In this document: piece by piece, positions 25,541 through 38,421 of the stretch | Layout: every line of letters starts with the position of its first letter | How positions within the stretch are numbered: position 1 is the first letter of the stretch | NCBI GenBank assembly: GCA_963995505.1 | Contig: OZ023195.1 | Coordinates: forward strand, 1,570,109-1,634,108 | Source of the DNA: Hypericum androsaemum | Taxonomy: Eukaryota > Streptophyta > Magnoliopsida > Malpighiales > Hypericaceae | Length of the DNA: 64,000 nucleotides | Reading direction: 5' to 3' | The notes under the pieces: generated by a model | The model's database searches: none | What the model was told of the DNA's origin: nothing | The model's input: only the letters and a program-made list of their open reading frames with translations | Position numbers and translations under genes: made by a program

Positions 25541-25838
25541 AGAGGACGGTGACGTTTCACCCATCACTCACCCCAAAGAGAATAGGGGAACTGACTCTAC
25601 ATTATTTTTCTTGGTCGGACGTCGCATTGAAGCAACGTAATCTCTCTTTCTCTCTCTACACAGACGGAATAGGGACAGCTTGCCAGTTACTCAACCTCAC
25701 TGCTGCAGTGTCGGCAACCACCTTCCCCCTTGTCGCTCCGTTTCCTTTTTCCCTCCTTAACCCAAAGAGTCTAACCCAAGTCAAAGTCAACAACCACTCC
25801 CCCTATCCCTTCCGTGTCGGTCAGTGAGCTGACCGGAA
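25541..25838 (+). promoter_or_regulatory. STELLO proximal promoter and leader with pyrimidine patch
   Basis: A CT-rich tract (CTCTCTTTCTCTCTCTAC at about 25640-25657) resembles the pyrimidine patch found near plant transcription starts. The sequence between it and the ATG at 25839 is C-rich and has no intron signals. No clear TATA box is seen. Confidence 0.45.
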
Positions 25839-28687
25839 ATGTTGGTTCAAGAACGGGCGGGGGGCCCGGCGAAGTCCAACCACCGGAACGGCCTCCGCTT
25901 CGCCGAGCCCAAGTCACTCGACTTCTCCACGTGGCTCTCCGACAACCTCTACCGGATCGCCTTCCTCGTCTTCCTCATCCTCACCGTCGCCGTCGTCTTC
26001 TTCCTCTGGTCCAACGGCGACGCGGCCGTCTTCCTTCAGGCCCGGACGAAGTCCCTCGACAAGGCGATCCACGTCCCCCAGGTCCGCTGGAGCGAGGTCG
26101 CTCCGATCAGGGACACCGATTCGACCTACGCCAGCTTCCGGTCCGACCGGTGGATCGTGGTCTCGGTTTCCGGTCACCCGACCGAGGCGCTGGGGAGGCT
26201 GGTCAAGATCAGGGGGTGGCAGCTCCTGGCTGTAGGTAACTCTCGAACCCCTAGCGATTGGTCTTTGAAAGGCGCGATTTACTTGTCCCTCGAGGAGCAG
26301 GCTAAGTTAGGGTTTAAGGTTGTGGATTACGTGCCTTACGATTCGTACTTGAGGAAGAGCGTGGGTTACTTGTTCGCTATACAGCACGGGGCGAAGAAGA
26401 TCTTCGATGCGGATGATCGCGGGGAGGTGATTGGCGAGGATCTCGGGAAGCATTTCGACGTGGAGTTGGTAGGGGAAGGGGCGAGGCAGGAGACGATTCT
26501 GCAGTATAGCCATGAGGATGTTAATAGGACGGTGGTGAATCCGTACGTACATTTTGGTCAGCGGTCGGTTTGGCCTAGGGGCTTGCCATTGGAGAATGTG
26601 GGTGAAATCGAGAGGGAGGAGTATTATACGGAGGTTTTTGGTGGGAAGCAGTTTATACAGCAGGGGATTTCGAATGGGTTGCCGGATGTGGATTCGGTGT
26701 TTTATTTCACTAGGAAGCCGGGGCTGGAGGGATTTGATATTAGGTTTGACGAGACTGCGCCGAAGGTTGCTTTGCCCCAGGGGCTGATGGTGCCGGTGAA
26801 TTCTTTTAACACGATATACCATTCATCGGCGTTTTGGGGTTTGATGCTTCCTGTTTCTGTTAGTACAATGGCTTCCGATGTGCTGAGGGGCTATTGGGGA
26901 CAGAGGCTGTTGTGGGAAATTGGCGGTTATGTTGTGGTTTACCCACCTACAGTGCATAGGTACGACAGGATTGAAGGGTACCCTTTTTCAGAGGAGAAGG
27001 ATCTTCACGTGAATGTGGGTAGGTTAATCAAGTTCTTGATTGCCTGGAGATCAAGCAAACATCACTTGTTTGAGAAGATTTTGGAGCTAAGTTTTGCCAT
27101 GGCTGAGGAAGGATTTTGGAGCGAGCAGGATGTAAAGTTTACTGCTGCTTGGCTTCAGGATTTGGTTGCTGTAGGGTATCAACAACCGAGGTTAATGTCC
27201 CTGGAATTGGAGAGGCCTCGTGCACATATTAGTCATGGAGATAGAAGAGAGTTTATCCCTAAGAAGTTGCCGTCTGTGCATCTTGGGGTAGAGGAAACAG
27301 GCACAGTCAGTTATGAGATTGGCAACTTGATCCGGTGGAGGAAGAATTTTGGCAATGTGGTGCTTGTCATGTTCTGCAATGGTCCCGTAGAACGTACAGC
27401 CTTGGAGTGGAGGTTATTGTATGGAAGGATATTCAAAACTGTGGTTATTTTGTCACACCAAAAGAACGAGGATCTTGCTGTTGAGGGTGCTGGCTTAGAA
27501 CAGATCTACAAGTAAGTTGCTGATATAACAATTAACAAGAGAATGCATCATGCTGATTTTTTCCTAAACGGTAGCTATTTTGTTCACTATTCCGTCTCTT
27601 GAACAACAAGAGGTGTTTGGTTAGTCCAATACATGGGTTAATTGTATCCTAATTATTCCATGTGAGCATATTGCTCTATAAGAAAGGTCATGCGCAAGAA
27701 ATTGCATCTTGCCTTCCACTTCGTCCATGTTTTACTGCTCTAAAAGAATAAGGGCATCAACATGGATTGCTCTGACAAATTATTTGCCGGCTATGTTGCT
27801 ACTTTTAAAAAGACTACCTGGTAGTATACAACCACATACTGACATCCTTTTTTGCCATATTCTCTTTGTTAAGTCGATTTTAGTTCTGTTTTTATTTATA
27901 ATTTTCTCCTATGTTATCTGCAGGCATTTGCCCAAGATATTTGAACGATTTGCAAGTGCCGAGGGCTTCTTTTTTCTTCAGGATGATACAGTTCTTAACT
28001 ACTGGAATCTACTTCAAGCTGACAAAACGAAGCTGTGGATAACAAACAAGGTACCGAGTCCATCACAATTCTTCATTTTGTGTTTGCAGTATCTACAACT
28101 TTTATGGTTGCGCACCCTGTACTTTGATGCACGAGTTCTATAGACAATAATAGAAGACGCTTCTCTTATGCTTCTGTCTTCCACTTAACTCAGCTGGACA
28201 AGCTTCTGTTGTATCTTAGGTTTCCAAATCCTGGGCAACAGTACCAACTGCTGGCAACGCAGATTGGCATGTGAAGCAATCAGATTTAGTGAAAAATGTC
28301 GTCAGCTCGATGCCTGTTCACTTCCAGGTGAATTATAAAGAAACAATGAAGAACGACCAGAGCCTTACGATATGCAGTTCAGATGTATTCTACATCCCTC
28401 AGCACTTTGCAGCTGACTTTGTAGACCTTGTTGGTCTTGTGGGCGACCTGGAAATCCATTACAAGGTTGCCATACCGATGTTCTTCGTGTCCATGGATCT
28501 GCCACAAAACTTCGATCCGGTGTTTGATACAATGGTGTATAAACAGAAGCCGCCTTCTGCTAATTCGACCCTCTACTCATCCCACGCACCAGCGGTTCAC
28601 CCCTGGAGGGTCTCAACGGAACAAGATTTCATCAAACTTGTAAGAATAATGGCAGAAGGTGACCCTCTTCTAATGGAGTTAGTTTGA
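25839..28687 (+). CDS. STELLO-type Golgi glycosyltransferase-like protein (DUF288)
   Basis: STELLO1/2 are Golgi proteins that interact with cellulose synthase subunits and are needed for assembly and export of the cellulose synthase complex. Three exons (25839-27511, 27924-28050, 28220-28687) join in frame to 2268 nt, 755 residues, against about 770 in Arabidopsis. A cytosolic N-terminus (MLVQERAGGP) is followed by one membrane anchor at residues 39-57, then the lumenal DUF288 region. A DADD motif, a candidate metal or nucleotide-sugar site, lies at 190-193. The C-terminal domain contains FLQDDTVLNYWNLLQ and ends EGDPLLMELV as in Arabidopsis. Exon 1 is unusually long and its 5' part is GC-rich. 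The frame is unbroken. A dead partial copy lies upstream at 22820-23495. Confidence is high from near-identical conserved blocks. Confidence 0.96.
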
Positions 28688-30980
28688 GGCTAAAAACATC
28701 TCTGCAGAGACACCCTCAGAAGAATCTGTTATACCATTTTTTATGAGGAAGGATCTTCTGTATCTTTCTTTTTTGTAGATTTTCTTTTATAGATTCCTCT
28801 TGTAAGATTCATTTACTTACTGAGATGTCCCCCAATTGAATTCAATATGGGGGACCTTCCCCCTTGCATATAATGTATTGATTCTTCACTTTCGTCTAAG
28901 AATATGAGAAAAGACATTTGGTCCAGTATTATTTTCAGATTTCAGATATATAAATCCTCCTGCACTTGCATCCACAAAATTGTGAAATGAATATTTTTTT
29001 AAAAACTCCAAAATAATTGTCAGATAATAGTGAGATATTGGTTTGAAATTAACCGGTGTATAATTTTGAAAAATTGCAAGATTCTAATGAGCTGTAAGAA
29101 GTTAGAGATTCGATGTAAATTTCTCTAAAAGTTCAATCACCAGGTACATGTTTCTCCCTCTTCTTCTTTTTTTTGGGTACTGTAACAGTGACATAAATAC
29201 AGGTTATTATTCTAGTATTAATTTTATTATAGTATAATAATTTTGTTTTCTAGTATTAGCACATTTATTAGACGTTGGTATCCCAAATGTCGGCCGACTA
29301 AATTAAAGTTTTAAATATTGGTATCCAAAATGTATTGGGCTGGCCAGAAAGAAGACCATCGGTTGGAAGACGCACGGACGGAAGGGCAGGCGTTACAACT
29401 TATAAACGCTTCGTGATACAGTTCAAAGAAAAATACTATAAATTTTACCCTAAAAAAAAAAGACTATAAACTTTCTTTTTTTTTCACGATAAAGAACTTT
29501 CTTGTCCTCTCTTCTCTTTCCATCAAAAGAACAAACTTGCCATCTGCTCCCTCGCCGACACAGAAATGGCATTTCGGGTATGTTTCTTTCTTTGAAGCTC
29601 TTATTCTCCCTTTTTTCAGACTTAAAACAACTTACTTATATATTAATTCAAGTTGGAAAGTTGTTGTACAAGAATAAGTTTAACTCCTCCGAAAGATGCA
29701 GTACCCATTTGTGTGGGAGTAAGATCAATCTAGACCTTGTCACTACTCAATTGACGATTACATTTGTCGATCCGGAGCCTCTTATTTTTGTATATGGAGG
29801 CTGATTTTCTTTTTAATTTTTTTATGAAGGTGGTGAATATACCGAGGAATGGCAACTACACACTCTCATAAGTTCCTCCAAGGAGGCTCTGGATTACTCA
29901 AGTAATTCTCTCTAACCCATGCATGCACTTCTTTATGTTGTTTTAAGGTCTTTTTCCATTGTTAATTCTGTCTAGTTTTTGGTTAGTTAATTTTTGGGAA
30001 AATTACTGTAGTATCTCTCATATTTGACTAAATTGACGATTTAGTCCCCGTTATTTCCAAAAAGAATTTCTCATACTCGTATACTCTCGGATGTCTGGCT
30101 GCCGTCTTCAAAATTTTTTTTTTCCATTTCTGTCATTGCCTTTAAACTTCATCTCCTTCCTCTCGAATTCCACCTCCCCTGAAAAAAATTCCACCTCCGG
30201 CAACGCTAGGCCCCCGCCGCCATGTTTTCTCTCCGTACACATTCTGGAATAGTTTTTTTTATTTAAAAAAAGACGAATTCCCCTGAAAAAAAAAATCTTC
30301 AACCCTTGTCATTGGTTCGACTCTATCGGCCAAAATCCTTGCATCGCAGGTTGATGTCGACCGAAGATAAGAGAACGATTTCTAAAAAAATCGATCGGAG
30401 ACGTGACGGGTTCTATTGGACAGTGAACTGAGATAATTTCAAGAGTGGGGTGTCGGTATTTTCCTCTTCCCAGGAACTTCAATCGAATCTTTGGGCTTCT
30501 TCCCGTCGAGTCTTATCCGCCTCTTCTTTGTCCTGTTTTTGGAATTAACCATGGCTATTCCTTCCAGTGAGTTGAAATATTCGATCTACTACCTCCTAGC
30601 CGGTGACAGCAGACGGCATAGCGACGGCGACGGCAGACGGAATAGCGACGGATAACTGTAACGGAAACCCTTTTTATTAGTCGGAGTCGGTGTTAGTTCG
30701 TTGTGGGACAAAGATTTTTGATGCCTACGAGAGAGTCAAAGGAAGAGATGGCTTTTTTGTTATTTTTTCAAGGATCCGAACATATAATAAAATTAAATCC
30801 GAGGGATGGGAGAATAATTTTGAAAATACGGGATTTGGAGGACTTTACGATTGTGTGGTCCTTGTGACTTTTCAACCGATCTCTCTTGAATGAAATTTTG
30901 GTGCGTTACTTTGCATTTCTCAGCTTCATTGTGTGTAATGTGTAATCTGATGCTAGAAATTGCTATATATAATTTTGCAG
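28688..30980. other. STELLO 3' flank and spacer
   Basis: The first 250 bases are probably 3' untranslated region. The remainder is AT-rich. A tiny ATGGCATTTCGG start with a GT donor at about 29565, and open frames at 29502-29804 and 30690-30893, have no domain I recognise. A short run of GACGGCAGACGG/AATAGCGACGG repeats sits at 30600-30655. Confidence 0.45.
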
Positions 30981-30984
30981 GCGT

Positions 30985-31410
30985 CAAACATTGGTCCAAA
31001 TCTGAACATTTTACGTATGGAAATAAAAGTTGGGGAGTATTGCTATAGGAAAATATGGTCAATAAAATTGAAGTTCAACTTTGAGGAGTTTGATAACTTT
31101 TTCTTATTAGTAGTAAGTCCAACAGAAGTGGTTCTCGTTGGATATTATCACAACACCAATCGAGACTAGACTATTTTACTAATAAATTTGACTTTAAGAA
31201 TGATACCAGGTGCTTGTTAAGTACTTTGTATCATTCTTAGAGTGAATTTTACGACTAGTAAATAGTCATGGTCTCAATTGATCTTATGATAATATTTTTC
31301 TTTTATTTGACCTACCACTGATAAGATAAAATCCCCAACTTTTATTTCCAGACGTAAAAAGTCCGGCTTTGAAACCAAAGTATTATCATTCTCGGACACC
31401 GTGAATATAA
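30985..31410. repeat. Long imperfect inverted repeat (hairpin)
   Basis: The left arm, about 30990-31207, and the right arm, about 31226-31405, are reverse complements over roughly 180-200 bases with mismatches and small gaps. GGAAATAAAAGTTGGGGA on the left (31019) pairs with TCCCCAACTTTTATTTCC on the right. The loop between arms is only about 18 bases (near GGTGCTTGTTAAGTACTT). The open frame in the left arm (30960-31169) is not preserved in the right arm. It could be a foldback or MITE-type element or a small-RNA precursor. No target-site duplication was established. Confidence 0.75.
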
Positions 31411-31978
31411 GGATACACATTTTTCAGATGTTAGCATCAATGCCCAATGCGAATGCCCAAAAGATAGAAGAGGGTATGTCTTCATTTATAGAATTGATTT
31501 TTGAAAAAGTAAATTTTTACACCAATATTTGATCCCTGCCAATTTTTTCAAAGCTTTGTGACCAAATGCCCTTTGATTGCAAGACAATGATCATATTTCT
31601 TACGGCATTATAAAAATTAAACAATGACAAATCAAACTGTTTTACTACCTTGATTGCAAAGCATGATCATATATAATTTTTTAATTATCTCACTCACAAA
31701 CATATCATCTCATAATAAATATATCTATCTACATTCACACTAATGCTATTTACACAAAATAAAATTGATCTATATGCCAATCATCTCAAAACACCTCCTC
31801 TGCCTTATCTGACCCCAACATTTAAATACATAATAAAGAACAAAAAGAGAACAAGTGAAAACCTATATGGCCTTTAGCTTCGTACCCCTATATGAATGCC
31901 AATAGAATGCACTGAACATGATACAACGTAGGCTTTGAAAGATAGTCAATCATAACTAAAGCTTCTTGTAACATCAAA
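31411..31978. other. Spacer and EFR3 3' untranslated region
   Basis: Non-coding AT-rich sequence. The part close to 31978 is likely the 3' untranslated region of the leftward EFR3-like gene. STELLO and this gene converge here. Confidence 0.45.
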
Positions 31979-34900
31979 TCAACAACCTGCTGCTTTTAAA
32001 AACTTGTCATACGGAGTGGCCACGGGTAAATTGAACGTGTTTGATTGATGTTGGTACTCTGTTGAACATTGCATCGGCACCGTGCCCGAGCATGCCCTTT
32101 GTTGTGAATCTGTTGTTAGGGTTTGGTCGACAGGAGAATTACCAGCCTGCATATTGCGTAATTGGAGATTAAAAATTATACATGTACAAGTGTTTATAAC
32201 AAGAAAAATGAAGGACGAAAAGAAGAAATTCACGTCGATACCTCATTGCCATTGTTCTGAAAGGACAAGTTTAGTAAACTCTCTTGTCTCAGGTGGGGAC
32301 TCAAAACATGAGAAATCTTTTGTTGCTTTTCTTTTAACAATTCCTCACATTGAAGAGCCCTTTCCTTGTAAGATACATCAGGTGCACTTACGGAATTCCG
32401 ACCAACTTGATGCGATGTCTCCAAGACCTGTTTAGGTAAAAACATGCTCAAAAGTGATTTTCGTTTCCAATTCTCAAAGGTAATTAGCTAATAAGAATTA
32501 AATACAACAAATATTATTCAAGCTTATACCATGTCCAAGTAACAATGTTATTTCAAGAACATGAAAGCTATTTAGATGTCATATTGTTCAAATGCAAATT
32601 GTTAGAATCTCTACGAACATCTGAAAATAGAAGTTGGCGAGGAAAATATACCGATTCAAGTAGTTGGTTGACGCTTAGAAGGTCAGGATTATGCAATAAT
32701 GTTGAGTTGTTAATTGTTTGACCTTCACTAGTATCTATGAAAGTATCCTCTTCAATTGTCAGAGTGGGAGGCTCCTGCACAAAAAATGAGGTGATGAACA
32801 AAACTACCAACGGCGTCAGGAAGGAAAAAGAAAATTTATATGTATTCTTATTACCTTGACATGAGAGATTTCTTTGGAGTTGGTCTGACTGATTTGGCAA
32901 AGAGCATCTTTGTCAAGATGGGATCCCATGGGACATGAATCATCAGGTACAAATTCCTTCAGAAGTTGCTCCCGTACATTCGACAACTCGCCCTGGAGGA
33001 CATGGATTAGTCAGCCCATTAGGTCTCGAAGAAATCAAGAAAGTTGTAATGTTAGAAGAAAAGATCCTTACACATGTCAAATTTTGCAAGCTTTTTATAA
33101 TTTCAGCATAAAAGTACTCCTTCCCTTGGTCATCTGCAGCATGCACTACTGCAAGAGATTTCAATGCATTTTTATCATCTTCCTTGGATCCATAAGAATG
33201 TTTTTGATTTTCTACATTTTTTATAGCTTGTAACTTGCACTCATCCACCAAGCAAAGAAAGGGATCCACCTAAACCAATCAAAACAAAGAGTTTATAAAA
33301 AAAAGTTAAGACATCTTATCGTACATACTGCATAATGAAGGCATTAATATCTTTCAAGAAAAAAATTAAACAATCACATGAGAATTTAGAAAATAGCATA
33401 CCATTTTCTCCACTAGGGTCACTTTAGTGCAATATATTAGAGGAATTATATTGAAGGCCTTGGCCGAAAACAGAATCATAGAAGTTGATAATGTAAATAA
33501 TGATCGACGTCGTGACGGTGGAAGAGGTCCTGCAAGAACATGGAAACCTGATACGGTTACAGTATTAGAATTCTAAAGTGTTCTAGTCTAAAATGTGATG
33601 TTTGTTGCTCTAAATGGTGTCCTAAAGTTGGTTGTTCTATAAACTTTGTACTTATTTTTCATTGTAATAGTCTATGAACTATTTTATTTGGGAAAATAAT
33701 GTGAAATTAATTAGGAAATTTGATGGATATAAAGATTGAAACTCACCCCCTTCTTTAAGCGAAATATTTCTCAAAGACAAAGCAAGTTGAATACTTCTGA
33801 TCAGAGTTTCATGGCTGGAATTCTGCATCCAATTCAATAATCATAAGTCCAAATTCATACCAAAAAATAGTTTAAAGTATTATCCTCTTTAAGCTATTTT
33901 TAAAAATAAAATTTGGACTTAAAGCTTAAATTGTCATTGAACAATAATATAACAATACCTTAGGCCTAGAGAACAACAGTACTAGGCTATATGTATGAGC
34001 AATTGCTTCATAGTTTTCAGGTGTATTCAGAGGAGACAACGATTGCGCCCAAATCGACGAAAGCAGAAGACTGATATGCCGGCTACTCAGCCTTAGAGTA
34101 CATATATCCTGAGATTTAACAGAGAAAAAAGCGTTAATCGAGACTATCGATGATTGAATTGACGTGATTATGATGATTTCGGTTCAGGATAGTCATACCG
34201 AAAGGCGAAAAACTTACACTTTCTTTATCAGAATTGACACTTGCATTTGTACCAATGTTGCAAGGGTCTCTGATGCTACGTGCTCTACTATATGTTGAAT
34301 TTAATCTACCAAACATGTTGTTACTCGCATTCTGTCTACTATCCTGACGGCCGATAATCTCAACGGTCGTTTTCTCTTCCTTCAGCTTCTTAAAAATAGC
34401 AGCCGACGAAGAAAATACAGAAACTGTTCTTGAAAGTGTTCTTGGCAGATCTAAGCCTTTCTTTGACTCAGGGTTATTGGAGGATGGACGAGGAGAGACA
34501 GAGGAAGGCACAAGAACAATAGAAAAGACTTGGTGAGCTCGAACTCGTGTTTCGTGGTCGGGATGAACCATCGCTGGGAGTAAATGATGAAACAGAGTCT
34601 CGGGAAACGCCTGCAAAATAATAACGTATGCATCAATATAAGTTCGAGACGGGCGAAAAAAGGACAGTAGTAGTCCCATGTATTGTACTTTGCCTTGTTT
34701 TGGTACGACAGATTCGGAATTGAAGCAACAACTTGAGCAGTACGGTAGACAGCAGCAATTGTAGTCCTGGCTATAACTGTAATAGTTGAGATGTTCTCCA
34801 ACATCACAGCCATAATGTCTAGAGTTGGACTGGCATCTCCGACCTGTCCACCGGGATCACCAACTTCGTTAACACGAGAACCAACTTCGTTAAATCTAAT

Positions 34901-37900
34901 CACTTTCGAAGCAACTAAATGAGTAGTACTACCTTGAAGCAAAGTTCCATGAGGCACTTATCTACTGCTGCATTAAAACTTCTATTCCAGTCTCTAACAT
35001 CAGCTCCCAGATTCACATCATCAAGAGATAAGTGTAGGCTTTTCCTCAAATGTCGCATCAGGTCACGAATCGCACCAATTATCGCAACCGAGGGCTCGAC
35101 CGTCGCTTGTTGAGCCAAACACGTGGTCACTTCGATTATGTCGAGCTGCATCTTCGGTTGTTTGAGGACATTTTTGTGGTCTAGGTGCTTAATCAATATG
35201 GATAACAACACATGTGCATTATGCCCTTGAACAAAATTAAGAGAGATTAGAAATGAGAACCAAAATAAGCATATGAGGACAAAATACACATAGAACATAC
35301 CTGAGTTGTCCATCAAAAACTGAATATCCTTCAAGACAGTGAATGCAAGACCATGATCAAGAGACCATAAATTTTCGTTGTCGAAATAACGAAACAACGA
35401 TTCCAAAACGCGTCGGATTGTTGTTGCTTCTTTTCCAAGCTTGGCCATGTTGTTCAAGCAAACTCTAGACCAGAAACATGGGTTATGTGCATCCTCCCTA
35501 CCAAAAGAAGATCGATCCTACTCAGTAAATAAACTCAACCGAACCATATATTCAAGAGAATTCGGTGTTAAGCGATTACACCGTCGCATTTACTTCGCCT
35601 TTTTCGTTGACAACCATCCTCCATGAATGAACCCTCGTCATCACATCGTCTGCGAGAGTCGCGCGGCCTTCTTTCTTCTGTACTTCTTGAACCCACTTGT
35701 TATTTGTTTCTTGTTTGTCAGAATCCAAACTTTTCTTAGGAAGTCCATAATTTTCTAACACAACTGAAACAACCTATACATGTTTATAGATAGAGTCAAA
35801 ACACAAGTTTTCTATGCATGTGAAAGGTTTACGTTGGAAAAGCTAACATAAAGATCAAGAAGTCTTCTCTTCATTTAGCTCTACTTTAATCATTAAAATA
35901 TGCATATAAGTTCATGAAACATAAGGGATTTGAGGTTGACCAAAGAATAGATACACTGAGATGAACTATACCATCTTTTGTGTCACTTGTAAAAACACTT
36001 TATGTTACATAGACAAACCAAAAACCATAAACTAGATGGTCAAGTTTGCTTACATTGTCAAATTCCACTGAAATATGAGAGTGCTCGCCCATAAACCAAA
36101 CCTACAAAATAAAAAATATATACAATTTACTTTCCAATAAAATGAATTTTTAATCTACTAGAGGTTAAAAAAAGATATAGGAAAATTTTCATTGAGATAA
36201 CTGACAAACATTATTATGACAAAATCTTCTGTGGCACTAAGCATTTTCCCAGCAGAGGTACTTGAGACTCAATTTGTAACTTTTTTTCTATTGCTATTTA
36301 ACATTTTTTCTGTTATCACATAAATACTAGTACAATAACAATTATCGGACAAAAGAAATTTGGTCAAATGACACAAGATCTATTAGGAATTGACAGATGT
36401 CTAGGTTTAATCTTTAACGGATATAATTTGGTGTAAAAAATTACTTATAAAAAAAATTACCATTGAGGAAAGGGATTGCAACCCCGTAGAGCGTAGGAGT
36501 CGTGCACTTTCATCATCTCCCTCCCCCTGAGCTATTTGACAAAGCTTAGGAATAAAGCCTTCTAAGTTAAACATGTAAGTTCCATCCATCTGCAAGTCAT
36601 ATAAATTCAACCTCATAAAAGTGTGAGACTTGACTATAGTTAGGTTAACCACACAAGCAAGAAATTAGAAGTGTTTAGTTGCCAATTAGATAGCGACAAT
36701 GTCGTGGTTGAAATTACGTGCACCCAACTGGCTACTACATCCGTCGATGGACTTATGCTCCCTTTTGTATATGAAGTATGGAATTCTCAAAAGAGAGAGT
36801 CTTTAGTGGAAATCATCACTAACCTGGTTATTTACAAAATCAAAAAGAGTCTCACATCCTATTATTTGTAGTTGATGATGTCTTGAGCTGTCCAACAAGG
36901 TGTCCATTATGCTTAATAAGCTACTTGCAAATAGTGACCTACAGTACACCAGATAATGTTTATTCAAGTTAATCATTTATGTTGCTTAAAAATATTTAAA
37001 AAGTTAGGAAGTAGTTAAAAGAGAAAAACTTGATAAGAAAAGAGTTTTTTTTTCAACTTTGTAGACGTGACAATAAAATAAAAAAATTAATAAGTCATGG
37101 GAAGAAAGAAAACTCACATTTGATCCTTGCAAGTGATCAACAATTTTCTGTAAATGCACATCACAATTTTTGTGGCTTGCAAGTTCTCATTTCTCAATTC
37201 TTTGTAACACCGTTGCTCCAGAGAAGTAGTGATCTGATCAAATAGTTTGTTTAGTCCACATGTGAGAGAACTTGTGCAGCAATAGCTATTGTAATATGAA
37301 TATATGATAAAAGTTTAAATCATAGACCTCCGTCAAATTTTCATACGCGTTATGTCATTATTTCAAATGCATGTGCAAACTAGTTTCAAAGAGAGTTTTT
37401 GAAAGCTAAAAAGGATATCTTGAACAATTTCAGTAAACGGGTTCAATTATATTCCTGGTATAGCATATTCTGTCACACATAAAATCATACTTCAACATGA
37501 CTAATGCACAAGAACCAAGTATAAATTCATGGAAATTTTAGGATTTCTCCAGCTTCATAAATTTGATACAATAGAGAAAACCTGGAAAGAAGAACAAGAG
37601 AGAGTGTAATCATCTCTCTTAGAACAAGTTACTAGTCGTTAGTTGAAAGAGTAATCAAACCTTGGGGATACGTAAAGGATTTTTAGAAGCATATTCACAT
37701 AGCTTGCCAATTTTGCGATCATTTGGCCCTTCCTCCTATCATAGAAAACCCAAAATTAGTTCATAAATTGGTTGCTCAATCATAATAACATCCGAGACTA
37801 CGTGGTAAAAAATAATGAATAGCTCAAACAGTTAAAATTACAGGAGGAGAACATCAAAATATGCGAAAAGATTCAAAGTCACATGATTATCTGTTATTTT

Positions 37901-38421
37901 CACTGGAACCTAATATCTCGCCGGTTCCATAAGTAATAAACATGAAATATAAGAAATAAATTGTGTTACATCTTATATGGCAACACTAACACTGAAAGAG
38001 AGAGCTTAGTGATCAGATTCCTTAAAGAAAATATGCACACAATAAGATAAATTTTACGACGGTTATATTTAATGGTTATGATTTTATCAAACAACAATTT
38101 TATTTGAACTTTAACGAATTTATATTCTCGCTCTAACTTTATCGAAAGATCAATAGTTTATATAATAGCACATGCTATGAAAAAATTACCATAAAATTAT
38201 TCAGCATCCATAAATTGGCATGAAGGTAAAAGGAGGAAACATATCAAAGCATAAGAAACTTCAAGATTTCTAACCAAGTTTCGGGGGAAGATATCGGTAA
38301 TGAGCTTCTTGTATCTCTTGACGGGCTGTCTGGACCTAGCTCTCATCGCCGGACAAAAGAAACAAAGTCTGCCACATGCCGGCAGCACTTGCCTCGAAAT
38401 GACTCCCGACACCAAGCTCAT
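31979..38421 (-). CDS. EFR3-of-plant ARM-repeat scaffold (EFOP / SEMI-ROLLED LEAF 2 family)
   Basis: EFR3 homologues anchor the PI4-kinase alpha complex (with NPG and HYCCIN proteins) at the plasma membrane. Nineteen exons on the minus strand give about 1007 residues: 38275-38421, 37661-37735, 37118-37233, 36824-36938, 36461-36589, 36054-36101, 35580-35773, 35301-35497, 34933-35225, 34694-34843, 34218-34610, 33959-34108, 33747-33822, 33402-33529, 33072-33269, 32854-32992 (one end may be off by a base), 32652-32774, 32242-32427 and 31979-32146. The N-terminus has cysteines 16, 20 and 23 followed by a basic stretch (RARSRQPVKRYKK), the usual S-acylation plus polybasic membrane signal. Helical repeats fill the middle and the protein ends YDKFLKAAGC as in other members. 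The intron after 34694 starts with GC. No frame break was found. Confidence 0.93.

Noticed and set aside
25814..26239. 141-residue frame overlapping the STELLO start, and an 87-residue antisense frame
   Set aside because: Shadows of GC-rich exon 1; the STELLO frame is conserved and continuous.
30690..31169. Two frames that might form a small lectin-like gene
   Set aside because: No family motif could be matched, and the second lies in one arm of an inverted repeat whose other arm does not preserve it.
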